This document shows positions 1-12,140 of a DNA stretch of 64,000 bases, one piece after another (the first letter of the stretch is position 1; each line of letters starts with the position of its first letter). Source of the stretch: Narthecium ossifragum (lineage: Eukaryota > Streptophyta > Magnoliopsida > Dioscoreales > Nartheciaceae); assembly GCA_963920575.1 (NCBI GenBank), contig OY986972.1, positions 21,860,083 through 21,924,082 of the forward strand. Direction: 5' to 3'. Below the pieces are notes generated by a model. The model saw only the letters and a list, made by a program, of their open reading frames with translations. It was not told the DNA's origin and made no database searches. Position numbers and translations under genes: made by a program.

Positions 1-669
1 CAAATCTTGAAATATTTGATAAGCAAGAGAAATCGCCATTGCATTTTAATGTCCTACAGTAACTATAATACAAGATGCAGAAAAAAGTAATTCACTCATG
101 ATTGAGCTAAATACAAATCTTGAAATATTTGATAAGCAAGAAAATGAAAATGGCTATTATATGTGAACAAAAACATGTGGACAATACATTTAAGATGGAA
201 AACAGCATGTCATTGGTGGACTAAATATGACTTCGATGGGACACGTAAATTTTTTTGAGATCTTATCCAAAGTGTAAAAAACACCAATGTGGTCCACTTT
301 TGGAATTGAATAGAATTATTTATGCAAGCTTGCTCACGATGAATACTGGAGGGTAACACTTTTCTTAGAAACTATGCCAAGAGACCTCTCAGTTAACAGT
401 GTAGGTCCCAGCTTTCTACACCTAAAGGCGTGAATAACATTCTGATATTCATGCCATTTTTTGGTGTAATAGTAACAAGAAAAGGCTTCTCATGACTATA
501 CTAATTTTGTGCCCGACAATGGTGTATAAAATTAGCTCGACAAGAGCTTAACAAAACAACAACTGAAAAAGTTATGAAAAATCAATAGCTTGTATCCTTG
601 AAGAAGCATGAAACCCCAAATAAATACTTGGAGGAAATGAGATACAACATTATACAGTGTGAAATTTAC
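1..669 (-). other. UTP6 intron sequence at window edge
   Basis: Everything left of the donor at 669-668 (minus strand GG|GTAAAT) should be UTP6 intron; I could not recognise a further UTP6 exon here. A 28-bp direct repeat (start CAAATCTTGAAATATTTG) occurs at 1-28 and again at 114-141, a small local duplication. Confidence 0.5.
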
Positions 670-2771
670 CCCAGCCGCTTTGATTAGCTTGGCAAAAGCA
701 TCTTCTCTTGCTAAATTATTGTCTTTTTGAGCATCAGCAATCTGAAGTCTTGCCGACCAATCCCAATATTTCACATCATTCGAGAAATCTTCCTTAAGAC
801 CATCCAGAACCTCCTCCTTAAGTTTGTCAGAATGAGCAAGGTCAACTTCATCTAATATCTCCAAGAATCGTTTCCGCAAGCTCATGCTTGAAGGTATAGC
901 CTCTATTGCTCCATGATATATAGTTTGAAGAACCTTTGAACCTTGCTGCCAGAATATACCCTCTCTCTTCTCCAAAGAACCTTCTTGCAGACTTCGTTCA
1001 ATTGTATCCTCTCTCTCATCACTTAGTGACATAAATAAATCCTTGTTATCTTCTTTCCACTGCTTCCTCTCCCCACCATCCTGTGGCAATGTCCTAACGT
1101 CTTCTCCAAGAGCAAGTTTTCTAGCTTTTAGCTTGTTAAGATAAGTGAGCTCCATCCGAAGATACTCAATCCAAAGATCTTCTGATTGAGGGCAATTCCT
1201 AAGTCCACTCTGCATAAGAGCACGGGCAGCAGCAACATTTAAGTTTTGGTTGAACTCCCAAGCTGCAGCATAGATCCACAATCCAGGAACCTTGGGATGA
1301 AACCTAATTGCCTGAGCAAGCACCTGTAAGCATCCAAAGTCAAAAGCTGAACGGCCGCAATTAACTAAAAAGAGCTTCAATGATATAAGCAGCATTGCAA
1401 AATCAAGCCAACCAACCAAATACAAGTGAAATCAAATGATCTTAGGATGACCAATTTCCTATGACTATTAGATATAGATTGCAATTTGTAAGTTCATTGC
1501 TCAAGCACCAAGCAAACCTAGTCTTCCAAATGAAAACACAGGAAACTCATATTGTGGAATGAGTGCATAGGTGACTAAAAGAACAACTAGATATTTTATA
1601 TGGGATGAATAGGTTTCCACCAAGTTACAAAATACCACCCAGTATTCATATTTCCACCGAATTGAACAAGGAAAACCCCGCATACAAAAACACTAATAAC
1701 ATGATAATAGCTCAGGCAGCTAAAAAGCTATTCATTGAGTTGAAGCAACAAACTTCGGCATATCAATATTGTAAGTTAACACGCTAAGGATTACAAAGTC
1801 AAATACATGTTCCTTTACAGGATTCATAGAGATTTGACATTTTTAACTTTTGTGCTAATGGAAACCTTTCAAAAGCATTCTATGCCGAAAAATAAACCAT
1901 AGCTGAAAACAAAACCAGCTTGCAATTCCTTGAAAAAGTTATCAATTTGAAGGCAAATCCTTCAAATCTTTGCTCACTATGAATTAAACCCAATAACCTC
2001 AAAAACACAAATATTAAATCATTTTTTACTAAAAATTCAATCTGATTAAAGACCAATTTCAGATTTATCAACAGCAATATTATCTACTTAAAAAAATTTA
2101 TCACCTTAGAAAAAGTGAAACAAAATAGTTATGCCTTCTAAGCCCAGCTCCTCCTCAACTCCCCAGAATGCACATCATCATTTTTAAGAAAGCAATATCA
2201 GGAAAAAAGAAAACAAACACCTATTTCATCTTCTACCAAAGAATTCAAAATTTCAACATAAAATTGTTTTTTGAACACCAAATATCTCACAAGCTGCAAA
2301 GTACTGAAAATAAAAGAAGATATACACCTGCCTCATCCGCCCATGCCGCCTCTCCCGGCAATACTCCAAATACCTAAACCAAAGCTCCAAATCCCCTTTA
2401 TTCCTCGACACTGCCAACCTATAAACATCAAGAATCCTCATAACCCCAGCCGCATCCGACACCGACTTCTTCCACTTCCCACCTCCCTCCTTCTTCTTAC
2501 TCTTCTCCCCACCATCCTCGCCTCCTTCTCTCTTCAGCTTACCAAGGATAGCGCGCTTGCGAAGGTTCCGTAGGGCGTCGAGGTGGGTCTCGTAGTCGAT
2601 ATACAAGAGATAGTCCGACTTGAGAGGTCTCGGGCGCTTGATTCGGTACTCGAATTCCCGACGGCGGCGGACGATCTCGTCGATCTCCGGGCGGGAGAAG
2701 AGGCCGCGCTGCTCGAGGTCATCGAGCTCGTCGGCCATCCTCTCCATCCGGAGCTGCACCACGTCCGCCAT
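670..2771 (-). CDS. UTP6: UTP6-like U3 snoRNA-associated protein, 5' two exons (partial)
   Basis: U3 small nucleolar RNA-associated protein 6, a HAT-repeat component of the SSU processome needed for early 18S pre-rRNA cleavages in the nucleolus. Exon 1 is 2328-2771 (148 codons, start ATG at 2771, donor CAG|GTGTAT) and exon 2 is 670-1323 (218 codons, acceptor TTACAG|GTG); both join in phase 0. Exon 1 begins MADVVQLRMERMADELDDL, the conserved UTP6 N-terminal domain, and ends in GDLELWFRYLEYCRERRHG, a HAT motif. Exon 2 carries PKVPGLWIYAAAWEF and SEDLWIEYLRMEL, further HAT motifs. The visible 366 residues are a little over half of the usual length (roughly 650), so the rest lies off the left edge. 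Exon 1 is GC-rich, exon 2 is not, a gradient typical of monocot genes. It is divergent from NF-YC. No frame damage is seen. Confidence 0.93.
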
Positions 2772-3240
2772 TGCTACCTCCTAGGATCCTCCGCCGGTGA
2801 CCGGATCCGGTGAAGAGACGGCGAGAGGAGGAGAAGAATCTCGGGGGTTTTGGGTGGTGCTATCGGGGCGGCAAGGGTTTTGGATGGAGAGAATTATCGG
2901 ATTCGGGCCCTAAACAGGTCGAAACCCGAACATGAAATGGACCTATAATATTAGGCCTCAACTAAAGCCCGATGCGGGAGGAGACCGATTCAAACACGAA
3001 TCATAAGGAATGACGTGTCAAGATGTTGGCCGATAGATTCGAATCAGAAGCCCGAGAGACCAGCTCGTGCTCTAAATCCCCGACGCCTCTCTCTCTCTCT
3101 CCCCGTTCGTTGCTCTTCCCGTCTCTCTTGTTAGCTTCGCGCATCGCATCGTGTCCTATATATAAGCTCTTTCGTCCCCGGGAGAGCTAAAGACTCTAAT
3201 AAACCCTTGGAATAGCTCGGAGAAACACCAAGGGAAGGCA
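2772..3240. promoter_or_regulatory. Shared divergent promoter region, UTP6 / NF-YC
   Basis: Only 469 bp separate the two start codons. For NF-YC there is a strong TATA box (TATATATAA, 3157-3165) about 76 bp before the ATG, preceded by a CT-rich tract near 3085-3105. For UTP6 no TATA box is evident, as expected of a ribosome-biogenesis gene. Whether regulation is shared is inference. Confidence 0.6.
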
Positions 3241-6200
3241 ATGGCCTCCGGAGATCACAACCAGGTTCGCCAACCTTAACCCTAGCCTCTTGTTCTGTTC
3301 TTTTTGCGAAGTTATTGTGGATTTGTTACTCCTTTGAGGCGGTTTCAAGGGATGAAACGATGAGAAGATGGAGGCGATATTCCTTGTGATGTTTACGTTC
3401 TATTAACTTTCTGTTGTTTTTCTTGATTTGTTCGCGTTTGGGGGGTTTTGTAGTCGGTGTTCTTGTGCGTGAAATCGTTTGCATTGATAGAAAGGTGTGA
3501 TTTTACGAATCTATGATCATCTTTGGAGATGGGAAAGCTAACCCTAGATTGTTTTCGGTTGTTTTATATTGCTCCATGTTTCATGAGTACTAGGAACATA
3601 ATGATTAATGATCGAGTTTTTTTTCTTTTGGAATGAGTTGCTCTTGTATGTTGAATTATAGTTTTCTCTGAAGGGTATCACGTACTTGGCGATCTGGATA
3701 AGTTTGTTCGCATAGTTTCGGTATGGTGTGAGAAACCTTTGCTTTTCAGATGCTGCATTTTATTGCATTACTTAATTAGAAGCTGTGATTGTGCTATTAG
3801 TATTGGCTTGTCATTCGTTATTTGATCTTTTAGGGTTCTTGATCATTATAGGGACTTTTCGCTTCATAATCTCAATCCAATATATCATGGGCCTTTGGAG
3901 GATTAGCTCTATTTTCTTGCTTTATTCAGATTTATCTGTTTTGCTGTTCTTTGCTTTTCAGATGCTACTTTTGTATTCCATTTACTTAAGTAGAAGGTGA
4001 GATGTGCTGTTCATCTGGTCTTTTACGGCTCTTGAATCTTGATCATAGTCAGGACTTTGTGCTTCATAATCTCAATGCAATGGCCTTGTTTGGTTCCGGG
4101 ATTGGGAGGATTGGTGGTTGCACCAATCCCGGAGTAGCAACCAAACACCCTCTCTATCCTGGGATAAAGTGAGATTCGTATCCCGAAATAGTCGAGAAAA
4201 TATTATTAATTAAATTATATACATTATCATATTATATGTATTATTATATTATTAAATAATTGATTAAAGCCAATGTGCATATTATATGCATTATCATATA
4301 ATTAATTAAACTACCAATATGGCCCATAAAATTTTCAAAAATGGAATTTACTTATTTTATGTTATTTTAATAATATATTAAAATAATATTATTATATTCA
4401 TATAAATGGGTCCGCATGGGATGCATTGATGTGTATGATCATGCCATGTGGCGATGTGATTATTCTTCGTGTTCGTCGTAGGTAGAGGCTATGTGTACGT
4501 CGCCATCGACGGCCACGTGTACGTTGCTGCCGGCGACGTACAGACGGCCACGTGTACATCGCCTGCCCTCAGCACCGCTAAGCCATACGACCCGGTGGAG
4601 GACGGGCGGACATCGATGTCGACGATGGCTGAGGAGCGGGCATCCGTCGGAGATGGTAAATATATTTTAATAATATATTAAAATAATATTATTATATTCA
4701 TATAAATGGGTCCGCATGGGATGCATTGATGTGTATGATCATGCCATGTGGCGATGTGATTATTCTTCGTGTCCGTCGTAGGTAGAGGCTATGTGTACGT
4801 CGCCATCGACGGCCACGTGTACGTTGCTGCCGGGGACGTACAGACGGCCACGTGTACATCGCCTGCCCTCAGCACCGCTAAGCCATACGACCCGGTGGAG
4901 GACGGGCGGACATCGATGTCGACGATGGCTGAGGAGCGGGCATCCGTCGGAGATGGTAAATAACCGGGCGTTGATATGAGAGGGATTCACCGGTGGATGC
5001 GTCAAACATGACGGGTGGGGTGGTAATATTATACAATATTATAATATATTCAGGTTGATTATGTCGAATATGTTATTCAGAAGTTAAGGTGAATATATGC
5101 ATCATAATATTAATAAAACGTGAAAATATTATTAATTAAATTATATGCTTTCTCATATTATATGTATTATCATATTATTAATTAAATTACCAATATATCC
5201 CATAAAAAATTGTGAAGTGGAATTTAGTTTTCACTTCACAAATCCCTATTCCTGCTCCACCTTTTTCATCTAATCACCATTTCCATATCCCAAGTAATAA
5301 GTACTTCATTATCCCTACTTTTCAATCAAACATCAAAGTGGAATAACTTTTATCCCGCAACTTATCCTAACATACTAATCCTTATAATCTCTAAACCCGG
5401 AATATACTATTCCGCAACCAAACCACACCTCAGAAGAATAGCTTTTCAAACGGTACCTTAGAAGAATAGCTTTTCAGACGGCCCGAGAACATTTCCATAA
5501 CATCATTTGAATATCTTATGTCAATCCTCGTGTTCTTATATATGAACAACAATGTCACAATTATCCAACCTTGACATCTTGTTACTGCAAAACTTTTTTC
5601 ACTTTGATGGGTCGCAATGACATACTACTGGTATGGAAGGATTGCATGTCATGCCGACAGCTTCAGAATGATGGAGGTGAAAGACTCAATTGTTGAATAT
5701 TGATCACCACCTCCCAACTACTCTAGATGAGATGTCCTTCTAGACTTGTTTAGGAAAAGAAATTGCCTAGCTTTAACTTTTTTTAAACCATGTCAGACCT
5801 GACTTGCATTAGCTATACATATTCTCATATTTGACAAGGCCTGCATACTATAGTCCTAGCTCTCTAAACACACCAAATGTGCGCATCATGATTCCATATT
5901 GGGTAACTTCGAGTATATAACTCTAAGCAAGAGAAGAACTCATCCCCTAGTTCATGAGCTCTTCTCCTTATCAACTTAGAATGTTGATATGCTCTAATGC
6001 TCATTTTGGACTTTGATTTATTAGTCATTGTCATGATTGTTTTCCAGCTGATGATTGATCCATAGGTTCGACGAGCTTATCTTAAATCGTCGCTGTCATT
6101 AGCAAGATTTCCCTGTGCATATGATCAATTTATGCGTGATTTCCTCTGTGGACAGTGATACTTGAATGCTTTTCGTATACCCCTTGTATTTTGAATTTTC

Positions 6201-8117
6201 CATATAGATGTTTCTTGCACTTTCTCCGGAATCAAGATTTGTCTTGTTATTCGCTGTCACAACTAAACTGAAGAATATATTTGCACCACGTACAGTTTAG
6301 GGATGGGATTTTCTTTTCTTATGTTATTCATGTTGGAAATGTCTGGTAATTCTACTTCTTCTTTTTTTATCATCATGATGATTACTAGGGGAATTTTATT
6401 GGTGCTATTGTGTTATGGCTTTTAGTTGCTACTAGTGAATGTCATTAAGAAATTATCTGAATTTCAGATTCATTACATCCATGTGCTTAGATGTTTGTAA
6501 TTGATACTTGAGTTGGATTCAAAGAGTTCTATTTCCCACTGTTGCCTAAGAATCTTCCAAAAGTGGGCTTCGAATTTTCAGGTGCAACAAAATATGACTA
6601 ATATTGCAAGGCAATGGAACTTATTGTGGCATCTCAATGATTTCTAGCGTAATAAAGGCTACTTTACAAACATTTGCACCAATGCCTTATATCAAGTTGT
6701 TTAAAAATGAATTTTAGTCATATGTCAGTCACTGAGTGCATAAGTTTGTTTGTTTGTAAGGGATATCTAGTAACACATGTTGCATATCATTAAACTCCAG
6801 CTAGGAGATGCCTCTTTCCATCCTCAGGCATCTTGAATTTCAATGGTTTAACCTCAGTAAGATTTTCATTGGAGCAACTTTTAGTCAGAGCTCTACCTGC
6901 GAAAACGATTCTGTGGTCAAAGGACCAGCCACCTGCACTATAGACATGGAAAAGGCGAAAAAAAGAAATAAATACTAATCACAAGCTCCTTGCAATGTAA
7001 TTCGCTTGGTGCGTGGGGATAGTCTTGAATGGGATGGATCAGGTGTATTAGAGGATGGGCGGATTCCACTTTTGCCTTATCCACGTGTTTGGATAAGTGG
7101 CGGATCCGAAAAAATGGAATCCGCGGTGCGCAGGGGATCCGCTCCCGCAGGTACCGCCGATTCCGCACGCCAAACACCACCTGACGAGCATATATTTGCC
7201 CTCCAAATTCACACAACTTATCAGCTCTTATTGGCTGGGTCTTATACGGACGACTTGTTTCAACACTAGAATTTTTCCATTCGTTTATCTTCTGGGATTA
7301 TATATTCTAACATGTAAGTATGTCATAATTCTTCTTTTTTCTTGTTTACATATTTAACATTTTTTGTACAATTATGTTGCAGGTTAACATGGATGATCCT
7401 GAACAGGGGCAGCAGCCAATGATGAGTTCAGTCCAAATGCCATACATGCCGTCTCCATATCAACCCGGTCAAGTGGTGGACACTGCATCTATGTCAGCTA
7501 GTCAGCTGGCAGTTCCTTCTCAGGCACAGCTTGCCCAGCAACAACTCTCGTATCAGCATGTCCGCCATCAGCAGCTGCAGCAACTTGAGAATCAACTACA
7601 GATGTTCTGGGCCCATCAATACCAGGAGATTTCAGCGACAAATGACTTCAAGAACCATAGCCTTCCGCTAGCCCGAATCAAGAAGATCATGAAGGCAGAT
7701 GAGGATGTGAGGATGATTGCGGCAGAGGCACCTGTGTTATTTGCAAGGGCATGTGAGATGTTCATCCTGGAGCTGACCTATCGCTCGTGGGCCTATACTG
7801 AAGAGAACAAGCGAAGAACACTGCAGAAGAATGACATTGCTGGGGCTATCACAAGGACAGATATCTTTGATTTCCTAGTGGACATTGTGCCAAAGGACGA
7901 GATAAAGGACGAAGGTCTCTCATCGATCTCAATGGATGGAGGTGCTACTGATTCTTTTCCATACTACTACATGCCCCAGCAAGTTGCTCCTGTAGATCCA
8001 GCCTTGTTGTATGCCCAAAATCCTCAGCAATATATACCTCAGCAGGCATGGGAGCAGGAGCAGACAATTCAGCAAAGCCAACAGCAACAACCACAGCAAT
8101 CTTCAGAGGACTCTTGA
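3241..8117 (+). CDS. NF-YC: NF-YC (CCAAT-binding HAP5) transcription factor subunit
   Basis: Histone-fold subunit that dimerises with NF-YB and then binds NF-YA to recognise CCAAT boxes. I propose two coding exons: 3241-3264 (MASGDHNQ) and 7383-8117, joined in phase 0 (CAG|GTTCGC donor, TTGCAG|GTTAAC acceptor), giving 252 residues. Residues about 95-180 form the histone fold: [59 protein letters not shown] and [11 protein letters not shown] are diagnostic. N- and C-terminal regions are Gln-rich (C-term [15 protein letters not shown]). One detail differs from most copies: RSWAYTEEN where RSWxHTEEN is usual. If the small exon is not used, translation could start at the in-frame ATG at 7389 (MDDPEQ), so the 5' structure is less certain than the product. 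The 4.1 kb intron holds at least two DNA elements. A degenerate duplicate lies at about 30.2-32.0 kb. Confidence 0.92.
4082..5429. mobile_element. PIF/Harbinger-like non-autonomous element in NF-YC intron 1
   Basis: Left end GGCCTTGTTTGGTTCCGGG and right end TTCCGCAACCAAACCACACC are imperfect inverted termini of the type common in plant PIF/Harbinger and related MITEs. The interior is very AT-rich, with near-duplicate blocks at about 4195-4345 and 5120-5225 (starting GAAAATATTATTAATTAAAT). The target duplication is not clear, so family assignment is tentative. It contains a GC-rich tandem duplication listed separately. Confidence 0.5.
4366..4963. repeat. Perfect-period 300-bp tandem duplication
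   Basis: Two copies (about 4366-4665 and 4666-4963) with an offset of exactly 300 bp. I see only two substitutions in the easily compared part (4472 T versus 4772 C; 4533 C versus 4833 G). The GC-rich core encodes a short open frame in each copy, but with no recognisable protein and identical in both, so I treat it as non-coding. Confidence 0.9.
7000..7190. mobile_element. Small MITE-like element upstream of NF-YC exon 2
   Basis: Imperfect inverted ends (TTGGTGCGTGGGGATAG on the left; CCGATTCCGCACGCCAAAC on the right) enclose GC-rich, internally repeated GGCGGATTCC/GGATCCGC words. The same words (CGGATTCC, GGAATCCG) recur in the element at 48693-49128, so both probably belong to one PIF/Harbinger-related family. 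Confidence 0.5.
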
Positions 8118-8886
8118 GTACTGACTATTAAGCAGCTTGAAGGTCGAATCTTACTTTCTGTCCACTCTGGTTGCATTCAATATCTGATTGGGCAGGTGTT
8201 TTTTGGCACTGGGTTTTAATTCAATTGTGACACTTTGTTGCCTGATCTGATCGATCGTAGACATTCCAACAATTGTACATATGGGAGTTTTCTATTAAAT
8301 TGTAAGGATTCAATTTTCTCATAAGACTCGATTGAATTCAGCTGGCATCTGGTTCTTATAATTGAAGTGGCATCAGATCAGATGCTTCCTCATTAGCAAT
8401 CTGAGAAACATCTTAGAATTCCTCTCCCATGTTTGCAATTGGTACTCTGTCTCGCCGAGAAAAAAAGGGTGGGCTTGAGCAATCATCCTAGTTTATAACA
8501 TTTTTTATTATTTATTCAGTTTTTATTGATTTCTTATTTCTCTATGGTTATGCTAATCTATTTTCATTCAGCTTTTATTTATGTATTCTTAAAAAAAAAA
8601 TTCCTTTTCATGTCCTCATTGTGGAAGGACCCAAGTAAAGCATACCATGAATACTTCCTCAAAATTTTAAATAAGTTCACGCATCAAATCAAATTAATCA
8701 TAGATAATATGAGAAGGTTCAAAAAATCGCCAAGTTCAGGCATGGGTACTTATGACGAATTAGATTTCGATAATCAAATCCCAAGATATGGCACATTATA
8801 TCTATCCATTTCTAATGGACAATTGTAGGCTATAAAATGGTCGTCCTGACAAGAGTATGGCATAACCAAGCAAAGCGTGCTGAACA

Positions 8887-9267
8887 TGTTGGAATTTTCT
8901 TAATTGGGTTTTCATTAATTGTTAGTTGATTTGATTTTATTAAAATCGGGCTGAATATAAGATCCAATGAGATAGGCTCGATAAGCCCACTGTTGTTAAG
9001 TGATCAAATTAATGGGCTTGAGCACACCGCGTTTTGTTTATGATGTGGTTGAGACGGCTAAGTGTAGGCCTAATTTGGATTCAGTGTTTGTCCTTGATGG
9101 GAGGACTCTGGATGTCTATAAATAGGCTAGGTCCCCTCTCCACTCCTTATGTTGTTTCTGACTTGTCCCATTGAGAGCCATCCTGTTACGCCCAAGCTCT
9201 TATAAAGAGAAGAGTTTATGGGAAGCATGACATAAACCATGCATGCAGTTGACGCCATAGGAGATAG
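8887..9267 (+). mobile_element. LTR-like sequence cut by assembly gap
   Basis: From TGTTGGAATTTTCTTAATT the sequence looks like an LTR U3: a TATA box (CTATAAATAG, 9117-9126) followed by a CT-rich leader. It runs into the N gap, so neither the other end nor a TSD can be seen. Assignment as an LTR is inference. Confidence 0.35.
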
Positions 9268-9467
9268 NNNNNNNNNNNNNNNNNNNNNNNNNNNNNNNNN
9301 NNNNNNNNNNNNNNNNNNNNNNNNNNNNNNNNNNNNNNNNNNNNNNNNNNNNNNNNNNNNNNNNNNNNNNNNNNNNNNNNNNNNNNNNNNNNNNNNNNNN
9401 NNNNNNNNNNNNNNNNNNNNNNNNNNNNNNNNNNNNNNNNNNNNNNNNNNNNNNNNNNNNNNNNNNN
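9268..9467. other. Assembly gap (200 N)
   Basis: Exactly 200 N, the same length as the gap at 48015-48214, so probably a fixed-size placeholder. It separates the LTR-like sequence from the repeat array. Confidence 0.99.
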
Positions 9468-10760
9468 CCATGAATCATTTTTCATGGAATTAAATATACG
9501 AGTTACTTTCCATGAGTTATATGAAAAGTAACTCATGAAAATTAATTTGAAAATGCGGAAAGTAACTAAAAGTGTGGAAAGTAACTAGTGATAATTTGAT
9601 GGAAATTAACTGATGAATAATTTGGTGGAAAGTAACTAGTTACTTTCCATTAGTTTTAATGACTAATTACTTTCCTCTAATTACTTTCCATTAGTTCCAA
9701 TCACTAGTTACTTCCCTCTAGTTACTTTCCGTTAGGTGGAAAGTAACTATTGACAATTTAATGGAAAGTAATTGACGAATAATTTGGTAGAAAGTAACTA
9801 GTTAGTTTCTACCAAATACTTTTCACAATTATACATCAGTTACTTTCCACAATTGTCAGTTGCTAGGTGGAAAGTAACTAGTGATTGGAACTAATGGAAA
9901 GTAACTAGTTACTTTCTACAAAATTATTCATCAGTTGCTTTTCACAAAATTGTCGGTAGTTACTTTCCAACTAGCGGAAAGTAACTAGAGGGAAGGAACT
10001 AGTGTTTGGAACTAATGGAAAGTAACTAGTTACTTTCTACAAAATTATTCATCAGTTACTTTCCATCAAAATGTCAGTAGTTAGTAGAAAGTAACTAGAG
10101 GGAAGGAACTAGTGTTTGAAATTAATGGAAAGTAACTAGTTACTTTCTACAAAATTATTCATCAGTTACTTTCCACTAAATTGTCAGTAGTTAGTGGAAA
10201 GTAACTAGAGGGAAGGAACTAGTGTTTGAAACTAATGGAAAGTAACTAGTTACTTTCTACAAAATTATTCATCAATTACTTTCCACCAAATTGTCAGTAG
10301 TTACTTTCCATCTAGCCGAAAGTAACTAGAGGAAAGTAACTACTGATTGGAACTAATGGGAAGTAACTAGTTACTTTCCATCATCAGTTACTTTCCATCA
10401 ATTTGTCAATAATACATGTTCCTTTTCATTTTTTTGTAATTGAAAAGTAAGTTATTTTCCATGATTTTGTGTGGAAATTAACTACTAAAATGGAAAGTTA
10501 CTTTCCATGACTTTTGTGGCATTTTAATCCCTTACATTTCCCTTAAGGAATTTTTTTAATTTCAGTGGTGGAAATCGTGGAAAGTAACACTTTCCATGAT
10601 TTTGTGTGTAAACTAAGTTACTTTTCATGATTTTTGTGAAAAGTAAGTAACTTACTTTCCATAATTTTGTGTGAAAAGTAATTACTAAAATGGAAACTAA
10701 CTTACTTTTCATGATGAAAAAATAGAAAATAACTAACGATTTTTCCAAGATTTTTCTACC
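9468..10760. repeat. AT-rich tandem array of palindromic GGAAAGTAAC motifs
   Basis: More than 30 copies of GGAAAGTAAC or its reverse complement fill about 1.3 kb. Seven times they meet as a near-perfect palindrome with centre ACTAGT (about 9627, 9790, 9897, 10017, 10127, 10237, 10360). The middle is a tandem array with 110-bp period (landmark GGAAGGAACTAGTG at 9991, 10101 and 10211), flanked by looser copies about 120 bp apart. No coding potential. The left edge is lost in the N gap. Confidence 0.9.
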
Positions 10761-11900
10761 ATCCTTTCCATTTATTCAAGGTTTTTCTCTCTCCTCCCAC
10801 CTTTATCTCCCGCCAATACACACTCTCCTAAAAAATCTGCCGTCCACCATCACTCTCCAATAAATGCTCCTTAAATGACTCCACTAACGCCTCTCCATCA
10901 CCTCCATTATCTCCTTCCAATTTAAGAGCCCATAAAACCACCTGTCACCTACCCGAATAATAAGTTTAAGGGTATTTTTGACATTTAAAAAATACAGCTA
11001 AGCAACAAGGTCCTAAACACCTTAAGGAAAATGTATATGGAGTTTTGGATAAATATTTCCTTACTATGGACCTAAACACCAATTAATCCAAAAATATATA
11101 TTTGCTTCATGACGAGAGAGAGATAGTTGTTGATAATAATCGCCGATTCAAGATCGGACGGTTGATATTCACTTCTTCAAGAAGCGCCATAGAAGAGTAA
11201 TATTTGCCATCGATTCGAAATCTTGCGGTTGATATTTACCGAACTCCAAAAATTACAGGGTGGCACGCAAATACCATGACCGAGTGGGGTTTTGTTTAGG
11301 TCATACCTTCCATCAACCTCATACCGTCGTACCATTGGTTAGGATTAATTGAATCCCATTCGGTGGTGCGAATGATGCCAAGTCATTAATAAATTACTGA
11401 CCGGATTCTAATAAATTACTGACTGGATTCCAAGCCGATCAACCATCAATAGCTTAGCGAGTTGCCATCCATAGGCATTTTGAGCAATGAAATCCCTAAT
11501 TCAATCTCTCTCTCTCGTCATGTGACTCCATCCATCACCTCCCGTCGCTATGATCCATCCATCACCGCATGCCGCCACATCTCCTTATCGTTGCCGCTCA
11601 TCTCCTCCTCATCAAGCTCCGAATCCAACACCTCCGCATCTCATCCTAATCTCCGCCCAAGCATAAAAGGAGCCAGAATCCCATGAGCCAGAATCGTCAT
11701 ATAACCTTCCTTTCCTCGAAGTATAAAAGGAGGACTCACAAATACAATAATTCAGATGGGAGGGTTGCTCGGTCTATTGGGCTAATGGCCTTTCGTCTAG
11801 GCCGTCCAGCCCACTTGAAAGATTTTAGGGAATCATTTCGAAAGAGTAATTGCATATCACCAAAATCACGCCTGAAAATCATATTAAATGTACATGATAT
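10761..11900. other. Intergenic, no gene recognised
   Basis: Low-complexity AT-rich and CT-rich sequence. Short open frames at 11462-11686 and 11683-11910 are Ser- or basic-rich and match nothing I know. I see no RNA gene or TE terminus here. Confidence 0.5.
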
Positions 11901-11929
11901 ATTGTATTAGGAACTATCTATGACGAAAT

Positions 11930-12140
11930 CCTGCCATTATTTCATATCCCCTAAGTTAGATTTGTATATTTTTATCATGTTCCTAAGTTCCTAAGGTAGA
12001 TTATAACCCTTATCATTCTTATTTGGAGCCTTTAGTGGAGGGAGGTGGTTAATGAGGAGGAGAGGGTTGTGGGTGGTTAATGGTTAATGGGAAAGTTGAA
12101 GGGTGTTACCCTGCCAAGTGGCAGGGGCCCCACCAGTAGA
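11930..12140 (+). mobile_element. Degenerate Helitron-like 3' terminus
   Basis: A hairpin CCTGCCAAGTGGCAGG (about 12110-12125) followed by GGCCCCACCAGTAG resembles the terminus at 29638-29668, where the hairpin is followed by CTAG. Here the last tetranucleotide reads GTAG, so the end is decayed. The preceding block (CCTAAGTTAGATTTGTATAT, near 11952) is also shared with the 29.3 kb copy, and 12030-12120 is related in inverse orientation to 57110-57190. Confidence 0.5.

Noticed and set aside
4469..5005. Identical 60-70 codon frames in each 300-bp duplicate
   Set aside because: Three frames are open at once from GC-rich composition; no homology, no promoter.
9127..9536. Open frames spanning the first N gap (both strands)
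   Set aside because: They consist mostly of X residues from N bases and carry no evidence of coding.
9468..10760. CRISPR-like array
   Set aside because: Eukaryotic context; repeats are palindromic, diverged and without unique spacers of constant length.
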